64,000 nucleotides of DNA from NCBI RefSeq assembly GCF_022539505.1, contig NW_025900948.1, positions 372,001 to 436,000 of the forward strand, written 5' to 3'. Numbering within the stretch: position 1 is the first letter of the stretch; each line of letters opens with the position of its first letter. The notes under the pieces were generated by a model. It was given only the letters and a program-made list of their open reading frames with translations. It had not been told where the DNA came from and did no database searches. Positions 21,076 to 33,404 of the stretch are shown one piece after another. Source of the DNA: Lolium rigidum. Taxonomy: Eukaryota; Streptophyta; Magnoliopsida; Poales; Poaceae. The position numbers and the translations under genes are program-made.

Positions 21076-21440
21076 TTTTAGAACATGGGAGCATATGCTT
21101 CCTCTATTTTGAATTTTATCTTACACATATTTTAAATTTTAAAAAAATTGAAACGAAAAATTCGCACGTACATCTTCACGTGCTACGCGCTCACAAAGTT
21201 GTTTCATAAAAAATGGACTTTCCATGTGACGTGTGTAAAAAAGAGAAAATTCAGTCCTAAAAATAATGCTTTTTACACAATAAATTTTCTCTTTTTTACA
21301 TAGACCACAAAAAATATTGATTTTTCGTGAAACTTGACGAATGCACATATATTATGGAGATGTACATGTAGAATTTTTTGTCAAAAATTTTCGACAGCTC
21401 GAAATATAATTTTTTTGTATAGGGAGCATATGCACCCGAG
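21076..21440. mobile_element. MITE with GGGAGCATATGC ends
   Basis: The left end has GGGAGCATATGCTTCC at about 21087 and the right end has GGGAGCATATGCACCC at about 21422. Each is close to self-complementary, and together they form inverted ends. The interior is very AT-rich with runs of A and T. On both sides the flanks repeat GATGATRTAAAATAGG (about 21024 and 21474), suggesting insertion into, or duplication of, an older GAGCATCTCC-type element. The target-site duplication is not resolved. Confidence 0.5.
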
Positions 21441-21779
21441 AGCCGAATTGAATTTCTGAAAACATAGGGAACGATGATGTAAAATAGGGCACATCCAAAA
21501 TTTCACATGATGTAAAATAAGGCGCTCAAATTTTGCCTCATATTCACCATTGCAAACATATGTGACAAAAAAAACTCGCCTCTAAATGATTCGAAACACA
21601 AATAGGGCTGAATTGTTACATCACACAAATAGTTTATGCATTATTACACAACTAATTCATCAAGTAGCACACAAGTCAACACACATATACTCAAAGTTCA
21701 TGACATGCAACATGGAGTTCATCTCACATACCAGTGGGTTTGTTGGCCAAACCATAACAACCACTCCTCAATGAGATCC

Positions 21780-22165
21780 TTTTGACGATCATCGTGCACT
21801 TCGGCATCCCCAATGTCATGATAGGAGTCAATAAAGTGGGTGATGTGGTATTATCTCTGTTGCAGCCACATCTCTTGGCCCATCAAATCATAGAAAGCCA
21901 TAGTCCAAATCTTTTCTACGCACGTTATCAATGATCGTGTTATGTATGGTCACATCAAGCGTTCGTGATGTACCAAAGGATCTCTTGGTCCCAAAATATA
22001 GCGTATTCTTACAATAGCTAATTTGCTTTGCAAAATTCCAAATCCTTTCTTCACATCCTTCCTAACCGCTGCTTGAGAATTATGAAAGTCGAGTTCTTTC
22101 TTACCTTGGAGTTTTAGAAGTTGCTTCACAAACATAGCCCACTTCAGAAAAATCTAAAGGTATAA
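21780..22165 (-). pseudogene. PIF/Harbinger transposase C-terminal remnant
   Basis: Minus-strand reading gives WAMFVKQLLKLQGKK, QAAVRKDVKKGFGILQSK and then an ILGPRDP segment and TIHNTIINNVRRKD. These follow the order of motifs in the C-terminal half of PIF/Harbinger DDE transposases (ALP1/HARBI1-like): FVK, RKDVE-AFGVLQ-RFAIVR, then CVIMHNMI. Stops and frame changes break it, and it starts abruptly after the YYL motif near 22165. A separate N-terminal-half remnant occurs at 35315-35690; both contain the YYL segment, so they are different copies. Confidence 0.7.
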
Positions 22166-22585
22166 TAGCTGCCCCCCATGGGGGCTTCACATCGATCTGC
22201 GCTTCTGGGCCGTCGGATCACCTCATCAGCGCATCTGGTCCGTTCGTTGTTGCCTCTCCTCCCACTAGATAAACATGTAATGGCCATGTGCTACCCGCCT
22301 CTGGCTGCAAGTGGGCCCCACCATCGTCTGGGCCTGCTTGTCGGTGACTGCGGGGGAGATTGCTCTTGGTCAGACGGGGTTAAAATAGGCAGCCCACGGT
22401 CCAAACCCCGCACTCCCCAATCCCCGCATGCCCCTAGTCCACGCTCTCCCCCAATCCCGCACGCAGGGGCGGCGCGACGGCGTCGACGTGGCGCAGGAGG
22501 GCGTCAGCGGCGCCGTAGAGCTCCGGGCCGGTGGCGGAGAGGAGGAGCACGGGGCGGCCGAGCGGGGCCACGCTCTCCCCCAATC
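22166..22585. other. GC-rich junction DNA with an 18-bp direct repeat at the Copia truncation point
   Basis: The 18-mer CCACGCTCTCCCCCAATC occurs at 22439-22456 and at 22568-22585, where the Copia sequence begins. The 111 bases between them (22457-22567) are very GC-rich. On the minus strand they read as a coding-like stretch containing RPVLLLSATGPELYGAADAL, unlike the flanks. The arrangement looks like filler DNA copied during break repair that removed the 3' end of the Copia element. Confidence 0.6.
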
Positions 22586-22589
22586 GAAT

Positions 22590-25500
22590 GATAACGCGGC
22601 TTGATATGCTTCAGCCTCTTGTGTGACCTTGGTTCTTGTGCATTGGCGATGGCACCCATGTTGTCACAATAGATGACTAGTGGGTCCAATGCACACCAAG
22701 CTCAACTATCAACCTCTTCATCCATACCGCTTCTGATGAAGCCTCTGAAGCCGCTATGTATTATGATTCTGTTGAAGACTTCGTCACCGTGCACTGCTTC
22801 GAGCTTGACCAGCTTACTGCAGCACCATTCAATATAAACACGTACCCAGACTGAGACTTAGAATCATCAGGATCAGTGTTCCAACTTGCATCGGTGTAAC
22901 TGGTTACAACGAGCTCTTGGTCACCTCCATAACAAAGAAACATATCCTTAGTTCTTTTCAAGTACTTCAGGATATTCTTGACCGCTGTCCAGTGTTCCAT
23001 TCCTGGATCACTTTGATATCTGCTAGTCAAACTAACAACATGTGCTATATCCGGTCTAGTACATAGTATGGCATACATGATAGAGCCTACTGCTGAGGCA
23101 TAGGGGATCTGATTCATCATTTCTCTTTCTTCTGCCGTAGCCGGACCTTGAGTTTTACTCAAGACCTTACCTGGTAACATAGGTAAGAACCCTTTCTTAC
23201 TTTCGTCCATTCTAAACTTCTTTAGAATCTTGTCCAGGTATGTACTCTGTGAAAGCCCTATTAGGCGTCTTGATCTATCTCTATAAATCTTGATGCCTAA
23301 AATGTACGATGCTTCACCAAGGTCTTTCATTGAAAAACACTTATTCAAATAACCTTTTACATTGCTTAATAGTTCTATATCATTCCCAATCAATAATATG
23401 TCATCTACATATAATATCAGGAATGCTACAGAGCTCCCACTCACTTTCTTGTAAATACAAGCCTCTCCATGACACTGTATAAACCCGAAGTCTTTGATCA
23501 CCTTATCAAAGCGTCGGTTCCAACTTCTGGATGCTTGCTTCAGTCCAAAAATTGAACGCTGAAGTTTGCACACCTTGTCAGCATTTTTAGGATCGACAAA
23601 ACCTTTGGGTTGTACCATATACAACTCTTCCTCAATGTCTCCATTAAGGAACGCCGTTTTGACATCCATCTGGCAAATCTCATAATCGAAAAATGCAGCT
23701 ATTGCTAACAAAATCCTCACAGACTTTAGCTTCGCTACAGGTGAGAAAGTCTCATCGTAGTCAACACCTTGAATTTGTCGGAAACCCTTTGCGACAAGTC
23801 GAGCTTTATAGACAGTAATATTACCATCAACATCTGTTTTTCTTTTGAAGATCCATTTATTCTCGACAGCCTTGCGGCTATCAGGTAAGTCTACCAAAGT
23901 CCACACTTTGTTATCATACATGGATCCCATTTCGGATTTCATGGCTTCTTGCCATTTGTTGGAATCTGGGCTCATCATCGCTTCTTCATACGTCGCAGGG
24001 TCTTCATCATTGTTGTCCACAATCATGACATTTAGACAAGGATCAAACCAATCAGGAGTGGTACGTTCCCTTGTCGATCTGCGAGGTTCAGTAGCTATCT
24101 CGTTTGAAGTTTCATGATCATTATCATTAGCTTCCTCTGTCACCGGTGCAGGCGGCACAGGAACATCTTCCGGTACTGCGCTACTCTGATCAACGAGAGA
24201 AGGTTCAGTAACCTCATCGAGTTCTACTTTTCTTCCAGTCACTTCTTTAGTGAGAAATTCTTTCTCAAGAAAGGTTCCGTTCTTAGCAACAAAGATTTTG
24301 CCTTCGGATCTGTGATAGAAAGTATACCCTATAGTTTCCTTAGGGTATCCTATGAAGACGCATTTCTCCGCTTTGGGTTCTAGCTTGTCCGGTTGTAACT
24401 TTTTTACATAGGCTTCCCAACCCCAAACTTTAAGGAACGACAGCTTAGGTTTCTTATTAAACCATAATTCATACGGTGTCGTTTCAACGGATTTAGATGG
24501 TGCCCTATTTAAAGTGAATGCAGCTGTCTCTAATGCATAACTCCAAAATGATAACGGCAAATCAGTAAGAGACATCATAGAACGAAGCATATCTAAGAGA
24601 GTTCGATTACGACGTTCGGACACGCCATTTCGTTGTGGTGTTCCCGGCGGTGTCAATTGTGAAAGTATTCCGCATTTCTTTAAATGCATGCTAAACTCAT
24701 AACTCATATATTCGCCTCCGCGATCAAATCGCAGAAATTTAATCTTCTTGTTACATTGATTTTCTACTTCACTTTGGAATTCCTTAAACTTCTCGAAAGT
24801 TTCGGATTTATGTTTCATGAAATAGATATACCCATATCTACTCAGATCATCTGTGAAGGTTAGAACATAACGATAACCACCGCGCGAGGCTACTCTCATT
24901 GGTCCGCACACATCGGTATGAATGATTTGCAATAAGTCTGTAGCTCGCTCCATAATACCAGAGAATGGAGTCTTAGTCATTTTTCCCATTAGACATGCTT
25001 CGCATCTATCAAGTAACTCAAAGTCAAGTGATTCAAGTAATACATCGGAATGGAGTTTCTTCATGCGTTTCACTCCAATATGACCAAGACGACAGTGCCA
25101 CATATAAGTAGAATTATCATTCAATATAATTCGCTTAGCATCAATGTTATGAACATGTGTATCACTACTATCGAGATTTAATAGAAATAAACCATTCTTC
25201 TCAGGTGTGTGACCATAAAAGATATTATTCATAAAAATAGAACAACCATTATTCTCAGACTTGAATGAATAACCGTCTTGCATTAAACAAGATCCAGATA
25301 TAATGTTCATGCTCAACGCAGGCACAAAATAACAATTATTGAGGTTTAAAACTAATCCCGAAGGTAGATGTAGTGGGAGCGTTCCGACAATGATCACATC
25401 GACCTTGGATCCATTTCCAACGCGCATCGTCACTTCATCCCTCGATAGTCTTCGTTTATTCCGTAGTTCCTGTTTCGAGTTACAAATATGAGCAACCGAA

Positions 25501-26408
25501 CCAGTATCAAATACCCAGGTACTAGTACGAGAACCAGTAAGGTAAACATATATAACATGTATATCAGATATACCTTTCTTCTTCTTGACAAGGCCGCTCT
25601 TCAGATCAGCCAAATACTTGGAGCAATTACGCTTCCAGTGTCCCTTCTCCTTGCAGTAATAGCATTCAACATCAGGCTTAGGACCAGTCTTAGGTTTCAC
25701 AGGAGGCGCGACAACTTTATTGCCGCCCTTCTTGAATATGCCTTTAGACTTGCCCTGTTTCTTGAAACTGGTGGTCTTGTTGACCATCAACACTTGGTGC
25801 TCTTTCTTTATCTCAATCTCAGCAGATTTCAGCATGGTGAAGAGTTCAGGTAACTCTTTGTTCATGTTCTGCATATTGTAGTTCATCACAAAGTTCTTGT
25901 AACTAGGTGGCAGTGATTGAAGGACACGATTAATCCCCGATCCGTTAGGAATCACTATTCCCAAGTCACTGAGTTTCTTCGCATGCCCGGTCATGGCGAG
26001 CATGTGCTCACTAACGGAGCTGCCTTCTTCCATCATGCAACTGAAGAAGTGTTTCGATGCTTCATAGCATTTCACGGCCGCATGAGTTTCAAAGATAGCT
26101 TTCAGCTCATTGACCAACTCAGGAGGATCGTGATGCTCAAAACGTTTTTGAAGATCGGCTTCCAGACTGCATAGGATGGCACACTGAACTTGAGAGTACT
26201 GAGTTTTCCGTGTCTTGTAAACAATCTTTGCTTCATCGGTTTCAGTTTCTGCAGGAGGGTCACCTAGCGGTGCATCAAGCACATATTGCAGGTTTCCACC
26301 TGCGAGGAAAATCCTCACATGACGGAACCAGTCGGTGAAGTTGCTACCGTTGCTCTTAAGCTTTTCTTTCTGTAGGAACTGGTTAAAATTGATTGATGGG
26401 GACGCCAT
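22590..26408 (-). pseudogene. Copia gag-pol polyprotein, RNase H end disrupted
   Basis: The frame is open for 1215 codons from Met 26408. The N-terminus is a gag domain (about 1-230) with zinc knuckle CYYCKEKGHWKRNC (249-262). The protease active site DTGS is at 301-304. A pre-integrase HxxxH region lies near 438-455. Integrase acids are D499, D562 and E598, with the 35-residue DD35E spacing. In reverse transcriptase, QMDVKTAFLNG is near 915 and YVDD at 1000-1003. RNase H has YTDASW near 1172. The frame ends at a TAA (22761-22763) just after the RNase H TES motif. Beyond it the RNase H sequence continues but shifts frame near 22690, where DPLVIYCDN resumes. The product would lack a complete RNase H. 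Confidence 0.93.
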
Positions 26409-27596
26409 GATCTACAACATATATTTGCAATAGTTTAGACTAATGTTTATGACAAATTGAGTTCAAATTTTAATTCAACAAAATTAAAAATCTAGGTGAA
26501 CTCCCACTCAAAACAATATCCCTCGCATTGTCTTAGTGATCACACGAACCAAATCCACCACACCAAGTCCGATCATCACGAGACAAGATGTAACTTCAAT
26601 GGCGAACACTCAAAGTGTTCATCATATCAATCATATGATTCATGCTCTACCTTTCGGTATCCCGTGTTCCGAGACCATGTCTGTACATGCTAGGCTCGTC
26701 AAGGAAACCTTAGTATCCGCGTGTGCAAATCTGGCTTGCACCCGTTGTATGCACATGTTGAATCTATCACACCCGATCATCACGTGATGCTTCGAAACAA
26801 CAAGTCTTGGCAACGGTGCTACTAAGGATGAACACTTTATTATCTTGATATTTTAGTGAGAGGGATCATCTTATAATGCTACCGTCGCGATCTAAGCAAA
26901 ATAAGATGCATAAAAGGATTAACATCACATGCAATTCATATGTGATATGATATGGCCCCTTTGTCTTTGCGCCTTTGATCTTCATCTCCAAAGCACGGAC
27001 ATGATCTCCATCATCAACGGGCATGATCTCCATCATCATCGGCATAGCGTCAAGGTCAATGGCGCCGTCTTCATGATTATTCTCCCATGTAGCAACTATT
27101 ACAACTTCTTTGAAATACTACTCAACATGAAATTTAAAGACAACCATAAGGCTCCTGCCGGTTGCCACAATACAATAATGATCATCTCATACATGTTCAT
27201 CATCACATTATTGCCATATCACATCACCAAACCCTGCAAAAACAAGTTAGACGTCTCTAATCTGGTTTGCATATTTTACGTGGTTTAGGGTTTTCGAGTA
27301 AGATCTAATCTACCTACGAACATGAACCACAACGGTGATACTAGTGTTGTCAATAGAAGAGTAAATTGAATCTTCACTATAGTAGGAGAGACAGACACCC
27401 GCAAAGCCACTTATGCAATACTAGTTGCATGTCGAGCGTGGAGCAAATCTCATGAACGCGGTCATGTAAAGTTAGCCCGAGCCGCTTCATCCCACTATGC
27501 CACAAAGATGCAAAATACTCAAACTAAAGACAACAAAGCATCAACGCCCACAAAACAATTGTGTTCTACTCGTGCAACCAATCTATGCATAGACAT
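26409..27596 (-). other. Copia leader (untranslated region between PBS and gag)
   Basis: This is the minus-strand leader of the Copia element. It has no long frame on the element's coding strand. Frames on the opposite strand show no domain. The length of about 1.2 kb fits BARE/Angela relatives, which have long leaders. Confidence 0.7.
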
Positions 27597-27609
27597 GGCT
27601 CTGATACTA
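27597..27609 (-). other. Primer binding site of the Copia element
   Basis: Minus-strand TAGTATCAGAGCC lies one base inside the LTR. It differs by one base from TGGTATCAGAGC, the initiator-Met tRNA site used by most plant Copia elements. Confidence 0.85.
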
Positions 27610-27610
27610 C

Positions 27611-29391
27611 TGTAGGGATTCGTAGCATAGAAAACAAAAAATTTCCTACCGCGAGAACGCAATCCAAGCCAAGATGCAATCTAGAAGATGGTAGCAACGA
27701 GAGGATGAACGAGACTAACCCTTGAAGATTTCCAAAGCCTACGAGATTAGATCTCGTTGTTGCAGAAGATGATCACTTGCCGCTTTCAAAAGCGTGTAGA
27801 AGATCTTGACGGTGCCACAATCGGGCAGCACCTCCGTACTCGGTCACACATTCGGTGTTGATGAAGATGACGTCCTTCTCCCCGTTCCAGCGGGCAGCGG
27901 AAGTAGTAGATCCTCCTTGGAATCCCGGCAGCACGACGGTGTGGTGGCGGTGTCGATGGAGATCTCTGGCGGAGCTTCGCTAAGCGTATGCGGGAGAGGT
28001 GGTGGAGGAGGGGCGGCTAGGGTTTGGGAGAGGGGGGGCCACCAGCCACTATAGGGGTGCGGCCAACTAGGGCTTGGTGTGGCCGCCCCCCTCTCCTTGC
28101 TCCTCATTATATAGGTGGAACCCCCAAGAGTTGGTCTACAAGTCTTCGAATAAGACCCCAACCCAAAACCTTCCATGTGTAGGGAAACCTACCCAAGGTG
28201 GGATTCCCACTCAAGGAGTGGGATTCCCACCTTTCCTTGGAGGGGGGTGGCCGGCCACCTTGGTGGAGTCCACCTGGGACTCCACCCCCTTAGGGTTGGC
28301 CGGCCATGCTAGGTGGAGTCCCTCTGGGACTCCGCCTTCCATAGTGATTTCCTCCGGACTTTTCTAGAACCTTCTAGAACCTTCCATAAATGCACCGGAT
28401 CATTTTCAAACTTATAAAATGACTTCCTATATATGAATCTTATTCTCCGGACCATTCCGGAACTCCTCGTGATGTCCTGGATCCCATCCGAGACTCCGAA
28501 CAAAACTTCGAACTCCATTCCATATTCCATATCTACTTAAACGACATCAAACCTTAAGTGTGTCACCCTACGGTTCGCGAACTATGTAGACATGGTTGAG
28601 ACCTCTCTCCGACCAATAACCAATAGCGGGATCTGGAGATCCATAATGGCTCCCACATATTCAACGATGACTTAGTGATCGAATGAACCATTCACATACG
28701 ATATCGATTCCCTTTGTCACGCGATATTTTACTTGTCCGAGGTTTGATCATCGGTATCTCTATACCTTGTTCAACCTCGTCTCCTGACAAGTACTATTTA
28801 CTCGTATCGTGGTATGTGGTCTCTTATGAACCATTCATATGCTTGCAAGCTAATTAGACGACATTCCACCGAGAGAGCCCAGAGTATATCTATCCGTCAT
28901 CGGGATGGATAAATCCCACTGTTGATCCATATGCCTCAACTCATACTTTCCGGATACTTAATCCCACCTTTATAACCACCCATTTACGTAGTGGCGTTTG
29001 ATGTAATCAAAGTACCCTTCCGGTATAAGTGATTTACATGATCTCATGGTCGAAAGGATTAGGTAACTATGTATCGAAAGCTTTATAGCAAATGAACTAA
29101 ATGACGTGATCTTATGCTACGCTTAATTGGGTGTGTCCATTACATCATTCTCATAATGATATAACCTTGTTATTAATGACATCCAATGTTCATGATCATG
29201 AAACTATGATCATCTATTAATCAACAAGCTAGTTATACAAGAGGCTTACTTGGGACTCCTTGTTGTTTACATAACACACATGTATCAATGTTTCGGTTAA
29301 TACAATTATAGCATGGTATATAAACATTTATCATAAACACAAAGATATATAATAACCACTTTATTATTGCCTCTTGGGCATATCTCCAACA
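27611..29391 (-). repeat. 5' LTR of the Copia element (1781 bp)
   Basis: The minus-strand LTR starts TGTTGGAGATATGCCCAAG (at 29391) and ends AATCCCTACA (at 27611). It is similar throughout to the plus-strand LTR starting at 62247. It contains a TATATAATGAG box (minus strand, about 28110) followed by the leader-like GC-rich tail. The 5-bp flank after 29391 is TATTC; the matching duplication cannot be tested because the other end is deleted. Confidence 0.93.
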
Positions 29392-30655
29392 TATTCGTGA
29401 TATATGTGGCTTTGCTAGATGTACCTTCATCCATGGTAGGCCTCACCATAGGTGGTATGCTTTTATTTCAGCCAGTTGTGCACCATGTACTATCTTCACA
29501 GAAGGATGGAAATTCACATCGAATTTAAGTATCTTTGCTAATTTAAAAATAAGTTCACAAATATATTTATTTAGCTTGAAATTTGGGGATCTTCGGAGAA
29601 AATATTTAACATCAACAAGTATCTTTTAGAATTCATTTGTGCAGAGAGCTTTGTTCCATGATTATGTTCAGGTCGTGGCTTTAAAGATAGTTACTTATCC
29701 AGTAGACATGGTCTTTTGGTTTACTTGCGCTTCGTATAGTTATCGTCTGCCGGGATGTCATATTAGGTTCTTCCAACTGTGGTTGATGATCCGTAGGAGC
29801 TACCGGCATCATCTGATGCATTGGAATAAATAAGAGGTAACCTCTCTTTCTATGTGTGCAAGCAGCATATCGATACTTGCCTGGAAGATGCTTCTATGTA
29901 TCCCTTTGCTCACTAAGGTTCTGTTTAAATTCCTTTCAGTTGTAGAAAGTACAAAATGATACTTAAGAGTGAGAAGAAAATACCTAAACTATTGTCTTCC
30001 TATGGTAGCACCATCAGTTTAAGAGTGCGATGAAATCACTGTAAAGTTGTGCATTTCTAGGAGATGTCAGGCATCACTGGATTTATCAGTGGAAGATGTC
30101 ATGGTGGCGTGGTCCGTCGCTCCCGCCACCGTTCGGCGAGGCACCATGAATCCTTCTTTTTAATCCAATCTTACTAGCCTATTTGGTATTGCTGCCTCTG
30201 TAGAGATGCGTCGTTTTGAGGTGAGCCTATGTTTCATTCGATGCTCCTTGCATTGATTTTTTTAGTGTGTGCCTGTGATTTTTATTTATGATGAAATGCT
30301 GGACATAGCCTTGTGAGATCTTTGCGTACATGTGGTTGCCCTAGACACAAATAAAAGCCATTTGTGGGACATGTGGTAGTAATGCATGCGGTAGGAAAAA
30401 ATAGTTAGAATGAATATGTATAAGGTCCATATCGAACACACGCACATGTTCATCTATATGCACCATATGGGTTCAGTATGGCAATTCAGATTCAAGTGTC
30501 CAATATTTGCGCCTCTCTTACTGCCTAATAGTAATTTTGTTTTCTCAAACACACGTCAAAGTGTGTGTATTTGTGTATTAGAAGAAAACTGCAGAGAAAG
30601 CGGGTGGTACACTAGCATAGCCAAGCTACAAAAAAAATAAAGGCTAAGAAGAGAA
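29392..30655. other. No gene supported
   Basis: AT-rich DNA with only short, domain-free frames. A small GC-rich island at about 30105-30150 has no recognisable content. Confidence 0.3.
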
Positions 30656-30679
30656 AGAAAGAAGAAGCTAGAAAGAAAT

Positions 30680-31005
30680 ATATACCGTTTGTTAGCCTCG
30701 GAGGGCCCTGACTGCCACGTCATCAGGTGGCCTGGAATGCGCAGGTAGGCTATATCCCTGATCCAGGAATTCTCTGGTAAGGCTGAAGCGACTGACCGGC
30801 ACTTGATGACACGAGGACTAACAGTAGCAACCACCGCAGGGGCAAGATCTGCAATACTCTGCCCAGCAAGCCATCTATCCGACCAGAAAAGCAGCTTAGT
30901 GCCATTACCAAGGGTGACTGTAGTTACTGCATAAACAAGGGCTTCGACGTGGCGACCGAAATGGATGTGAAAGTTGGTCCAAGGGCGAGACAGTTGCCTA
31001 ATAGT
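30680..31005 (-). pseudogene. LINE polyprotein C-terminal remnant (pre-zf-RVT region)
   Basis: The minus-strand translation gives TVTLGNGTKLLFWSDRWLAG, then a SIADLAP segment, then RVIKCRSVASALPENSWIRD. This is the conserved GNG-x-FW-x-D-x-W-L block just before the zinc-binding domain of grass LINE reverse transcriptases. Only this segment is present; there is no catalytic reverse transcriptase. It is clearly a fragment. Confidence 0.65.
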
Positions 31006-31166
31006 AATTCATTTCAGGAGATATTGGTGGCCCAATCTTGATAACCATACATGCCTTTTTAATATAAAAACATAAATGTGGTTCCATGTTAGAGATATGC
31101 TTAGAAGTAGCACCATGTTCATGTTTTTGTCCTAGTGGGAAACATAGTTTATTTCTAAAAATGTAT

Positions 31167-33399
31167 TGATGAGGATATCCAGCCAGCCTGGTACACTAGG
31201 ACAGCCGTTGATACGATGATTAGTCTAAGGTTGTACTAGTCTTGTATCGTAGCATTGTTATTAGGGAATAATGTAGCCAGGTCATGTGGTGGGCCAAATT
31301 AGGGTTTTAATAGAGTCAATTTGACTTGGGCCTGTCCAAGTTGAATTAGGGTTAGGCCCATAAGTGGGCGCCCCAACCCAATAGGGGTTGGCCGGCCACC
31401 CTCCCCCTCATATAAGGAGGTGGGGCGGCTAGGGTTAGGGAGATTAGATTGAATCCTGGATATGTAGAACTTTGAGTTCATACTATCACCGTTCCTATGG
31501 GATCAGCGTGCGTGGCGGCGTCTTGGACGTTCGTCCCGTTATCTATCAATAAAGGTGTGAGAGTTCTCGAGTCTGTCAAGGGTGATCATGCATGCGAGAA
31601 GGTCCTCGAACTGTCGAGGGTTATCGAGCTTGGCGTGTCTATTCTGCAAGAGGTTCGGCGTTCTTCGTCGAGTTGCTCGCCGGATTGGCGTTCCTCATCT
31701 TCAGGCTGCGTGTATTGCACACGTGGTTGGGAGACTTGTCGGATCATATGGATCAAGGAGGTGCACCGTGAAAGATCGGGCCAAGTCCCCGTATCATCTT
31801 CATATCAGAGCGCTAGGTTGATCACGGTGCGGTTTGTTTGTTGTTCGCCATTGTTTTTATCAATTTGGAGTGGATACCATTGGGTACGTCGCCGCCATAC
31901 TATTGGTGAAGATCGAGGAAGCCTTCGTTCATGCGGAGGAGGAGGCGGAAGCAAGGGACAGGAAGGATTAGCACTGCAGAATATCTGCCACGACAGGATT
32001 TCGTCGAAATTCTCTGTCGCGGCAGGAAAAATCGCGAGGAGGACGAACAGATCCGTCCGGCGGCCGGCGCCACGACCCGGCAGACCGGCCCTACAACCGG
32101 CCGGGCCAGTCACATGGCCGGCCGACCGGCTGCCAGACCGGCGGCTCCGGCGCCCAGGCCGGTTGGACCGGTTGCCAGGCCGGGTAAGCCGGCGCAAACC
32201 GGGGCCAGCACTGGTGCCAACCGGGGCGATTACTGTGAGTCGGGACGGTTCGCCCGGTGCCTCGGCCGGTCAACCGGGCCACAGGCCGGATGCTCCGGTG
32301 CCCAGGCCGGTTGGACCGGGGCCCTGGCCGGCCGTTCAGCAGGAGCGACGTTCAGGCCGACAGCTGTTGCTGCTTTTTGCTGTTGTTGTTGTTGCTTGTG
32401 CGTCATGGAGTATATCAAAAAATTTCTTCAAAGGAGGAAGACATTGGTGATCCAAGAGAGAGTGCGTACTCGGGTGTGTTCACCTTATTTGGATCCATGG
32501 CGGACATGAGCTTGTTCTGTTTGTGTTTGGGTGATATGTATGGCGCGCTTCATTTGCATTTGGGAGGATGCTTGTGTCTTCAATCAGGTTGCTGGCGTCG
32601 AAGACCAAAGGGGCGCCAATGTCAAGACAAGCTAGTCGAGAGGGAGGATGAGGAAAAAAAGACTAGCGAGGCTTGAGGATGAAGACCGGCGATGTTACTT
32701 ATCTGACGTCACCCTTTTTCTAGCAGACCCACACGCGTTGGGGACAACGCTTCTTGAAGAAGGGGAGGATGATGAGGATATCCAGCCAGCCTGGTACACT
32801 AGGACAGCCGTTGATACGATGATTAGTCTAAGGTTGTACCAGTCTTGTATCGTAGCATTGTTATTAGGGAATAATGTAGCCAGGTCATGTGGTGGGCCAA
32901 ATTAGGGTTTTAATAGAGTCTATTTGACTTGGGTCTGTCCAAGTCGAATTAGGGTTAGGCCCATAAGTGGGCGCCCCAACCCAATAGGGGTTGGCCGGCC
33001 ACCCTCCCCCTCATATAAGGAGGTGGGGCTGCTAGGGTTAGGGAGATTAGATTGAATCCTGAATATGTAGAACTTTGAGTTCATACTATCACCGTTCCTA
33101 TGGGATTGGCGTGCGTGACGGCGTCTCGGACGTTCGTCCCATTATCTATCAATAAAGGTGTGAGAGTTCTTGAGTCTGTCAAGGGTGATCATGCGTGCGA
33201 GAAGGTCCACGAACTGTCGAGGGTTATCGAGCTTGGCGTGTCTATTCTGCAAGAGGTTCGGCGTTCTTCGTCGAGTTGCTCGCCGGATTTGCGTTCCTCA
33301 TCTTCAGGCTGCGTGTATTGCACACGTGGTTGGTAGACTTATCGGATCATATGGCTCAATGAGGTGCACCGTGAAAGATCGGGCCAAGTCCCCGTATCA
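31167..33399 (+). mobile_element. Complete small non-autonomous LTR retrotransposon (2233 bp)
   Basis: Two 630-bp direct LTRs (31167-31796 and 32770-33399) begin TGATGAGGATATCC and end CCCCGTATCA. A 5-bp target-site duplication TGTAT flanks the element (31162-31166 and 33400-33404). Inside the left LTR is a CATATCAGAGCGCTAGG primer-binding-like site (31801-31817). Directly before the right LTR is a purine tract GAAGAAGGGGAGGA (32756-32769). The 973-bp interior has no gag or pol. By eye the LTRs differ at 19 of 630 positions (about 3 percent) with no length change, suggesting insertion within roughly the last one to two million years at usual grass rates. The iMet-like site suggests a Copia partner. 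Confidence 0.9.
31797..32769 (+). other. Interior cargo of the small LTR element with GGCCGG-rich repeats
   Basis: The interior encodes no retroviral domain. Positions 32060-32345 are dense in CCGG, GGCCGG and GACCGG words. A block containing CCAGGCCGGTTGGACCGG occurs at about 32152-32169 and again, 152 bases later, at about 32304-32321. The repetitive segment reads as Pro/Ala/Arg/Gly-rich peptide in more than one frame. Flanking pieces read like ordinary coding scraps, such as one ending VEREDEEKKTSEA near 32675. The origin is unknown; it may be captured host or transposon DNA. Confidence 0.5.
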
Positions 33400-33404
33400 T
33401 GTAT

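Larger units (their letters stand above)
22586..29391 (-). mobile_element. BARE/Angela-like Ty1-Copia retrotransposon, 3'-truncated
   Basis: On the minus strand the element has a 5' LTR (27611-29391), an initiator-Met-type primer binding site (27597-27609), a 1.2-kb leader, a gag-pol frame (22761-26408) and a damaged RNase H end reaching 22586. The polypurine tract and 3' LTR are missing; the element ends at unrelated GC-rich DNA. Domain order (gag, protease, integrase, reverse transcriptase, RNase H) is that of Ty1-Copia. The LTR resembles the one at 62247-64000, the same family in opposite orientation. The long open frame suggests fairly recent insertion, but without the second LTR this cannot be dated. 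Confidence 0.92.

Noticed and set aside
31497..32450. 317-codon plus-strand frame
   Set aside because: It crosses the LTR/interior boundary of the small LTR element and runs through the low-complexity GGCCGG tract; a near-identical LTR copy at 33100 gives a different, shorter frame.
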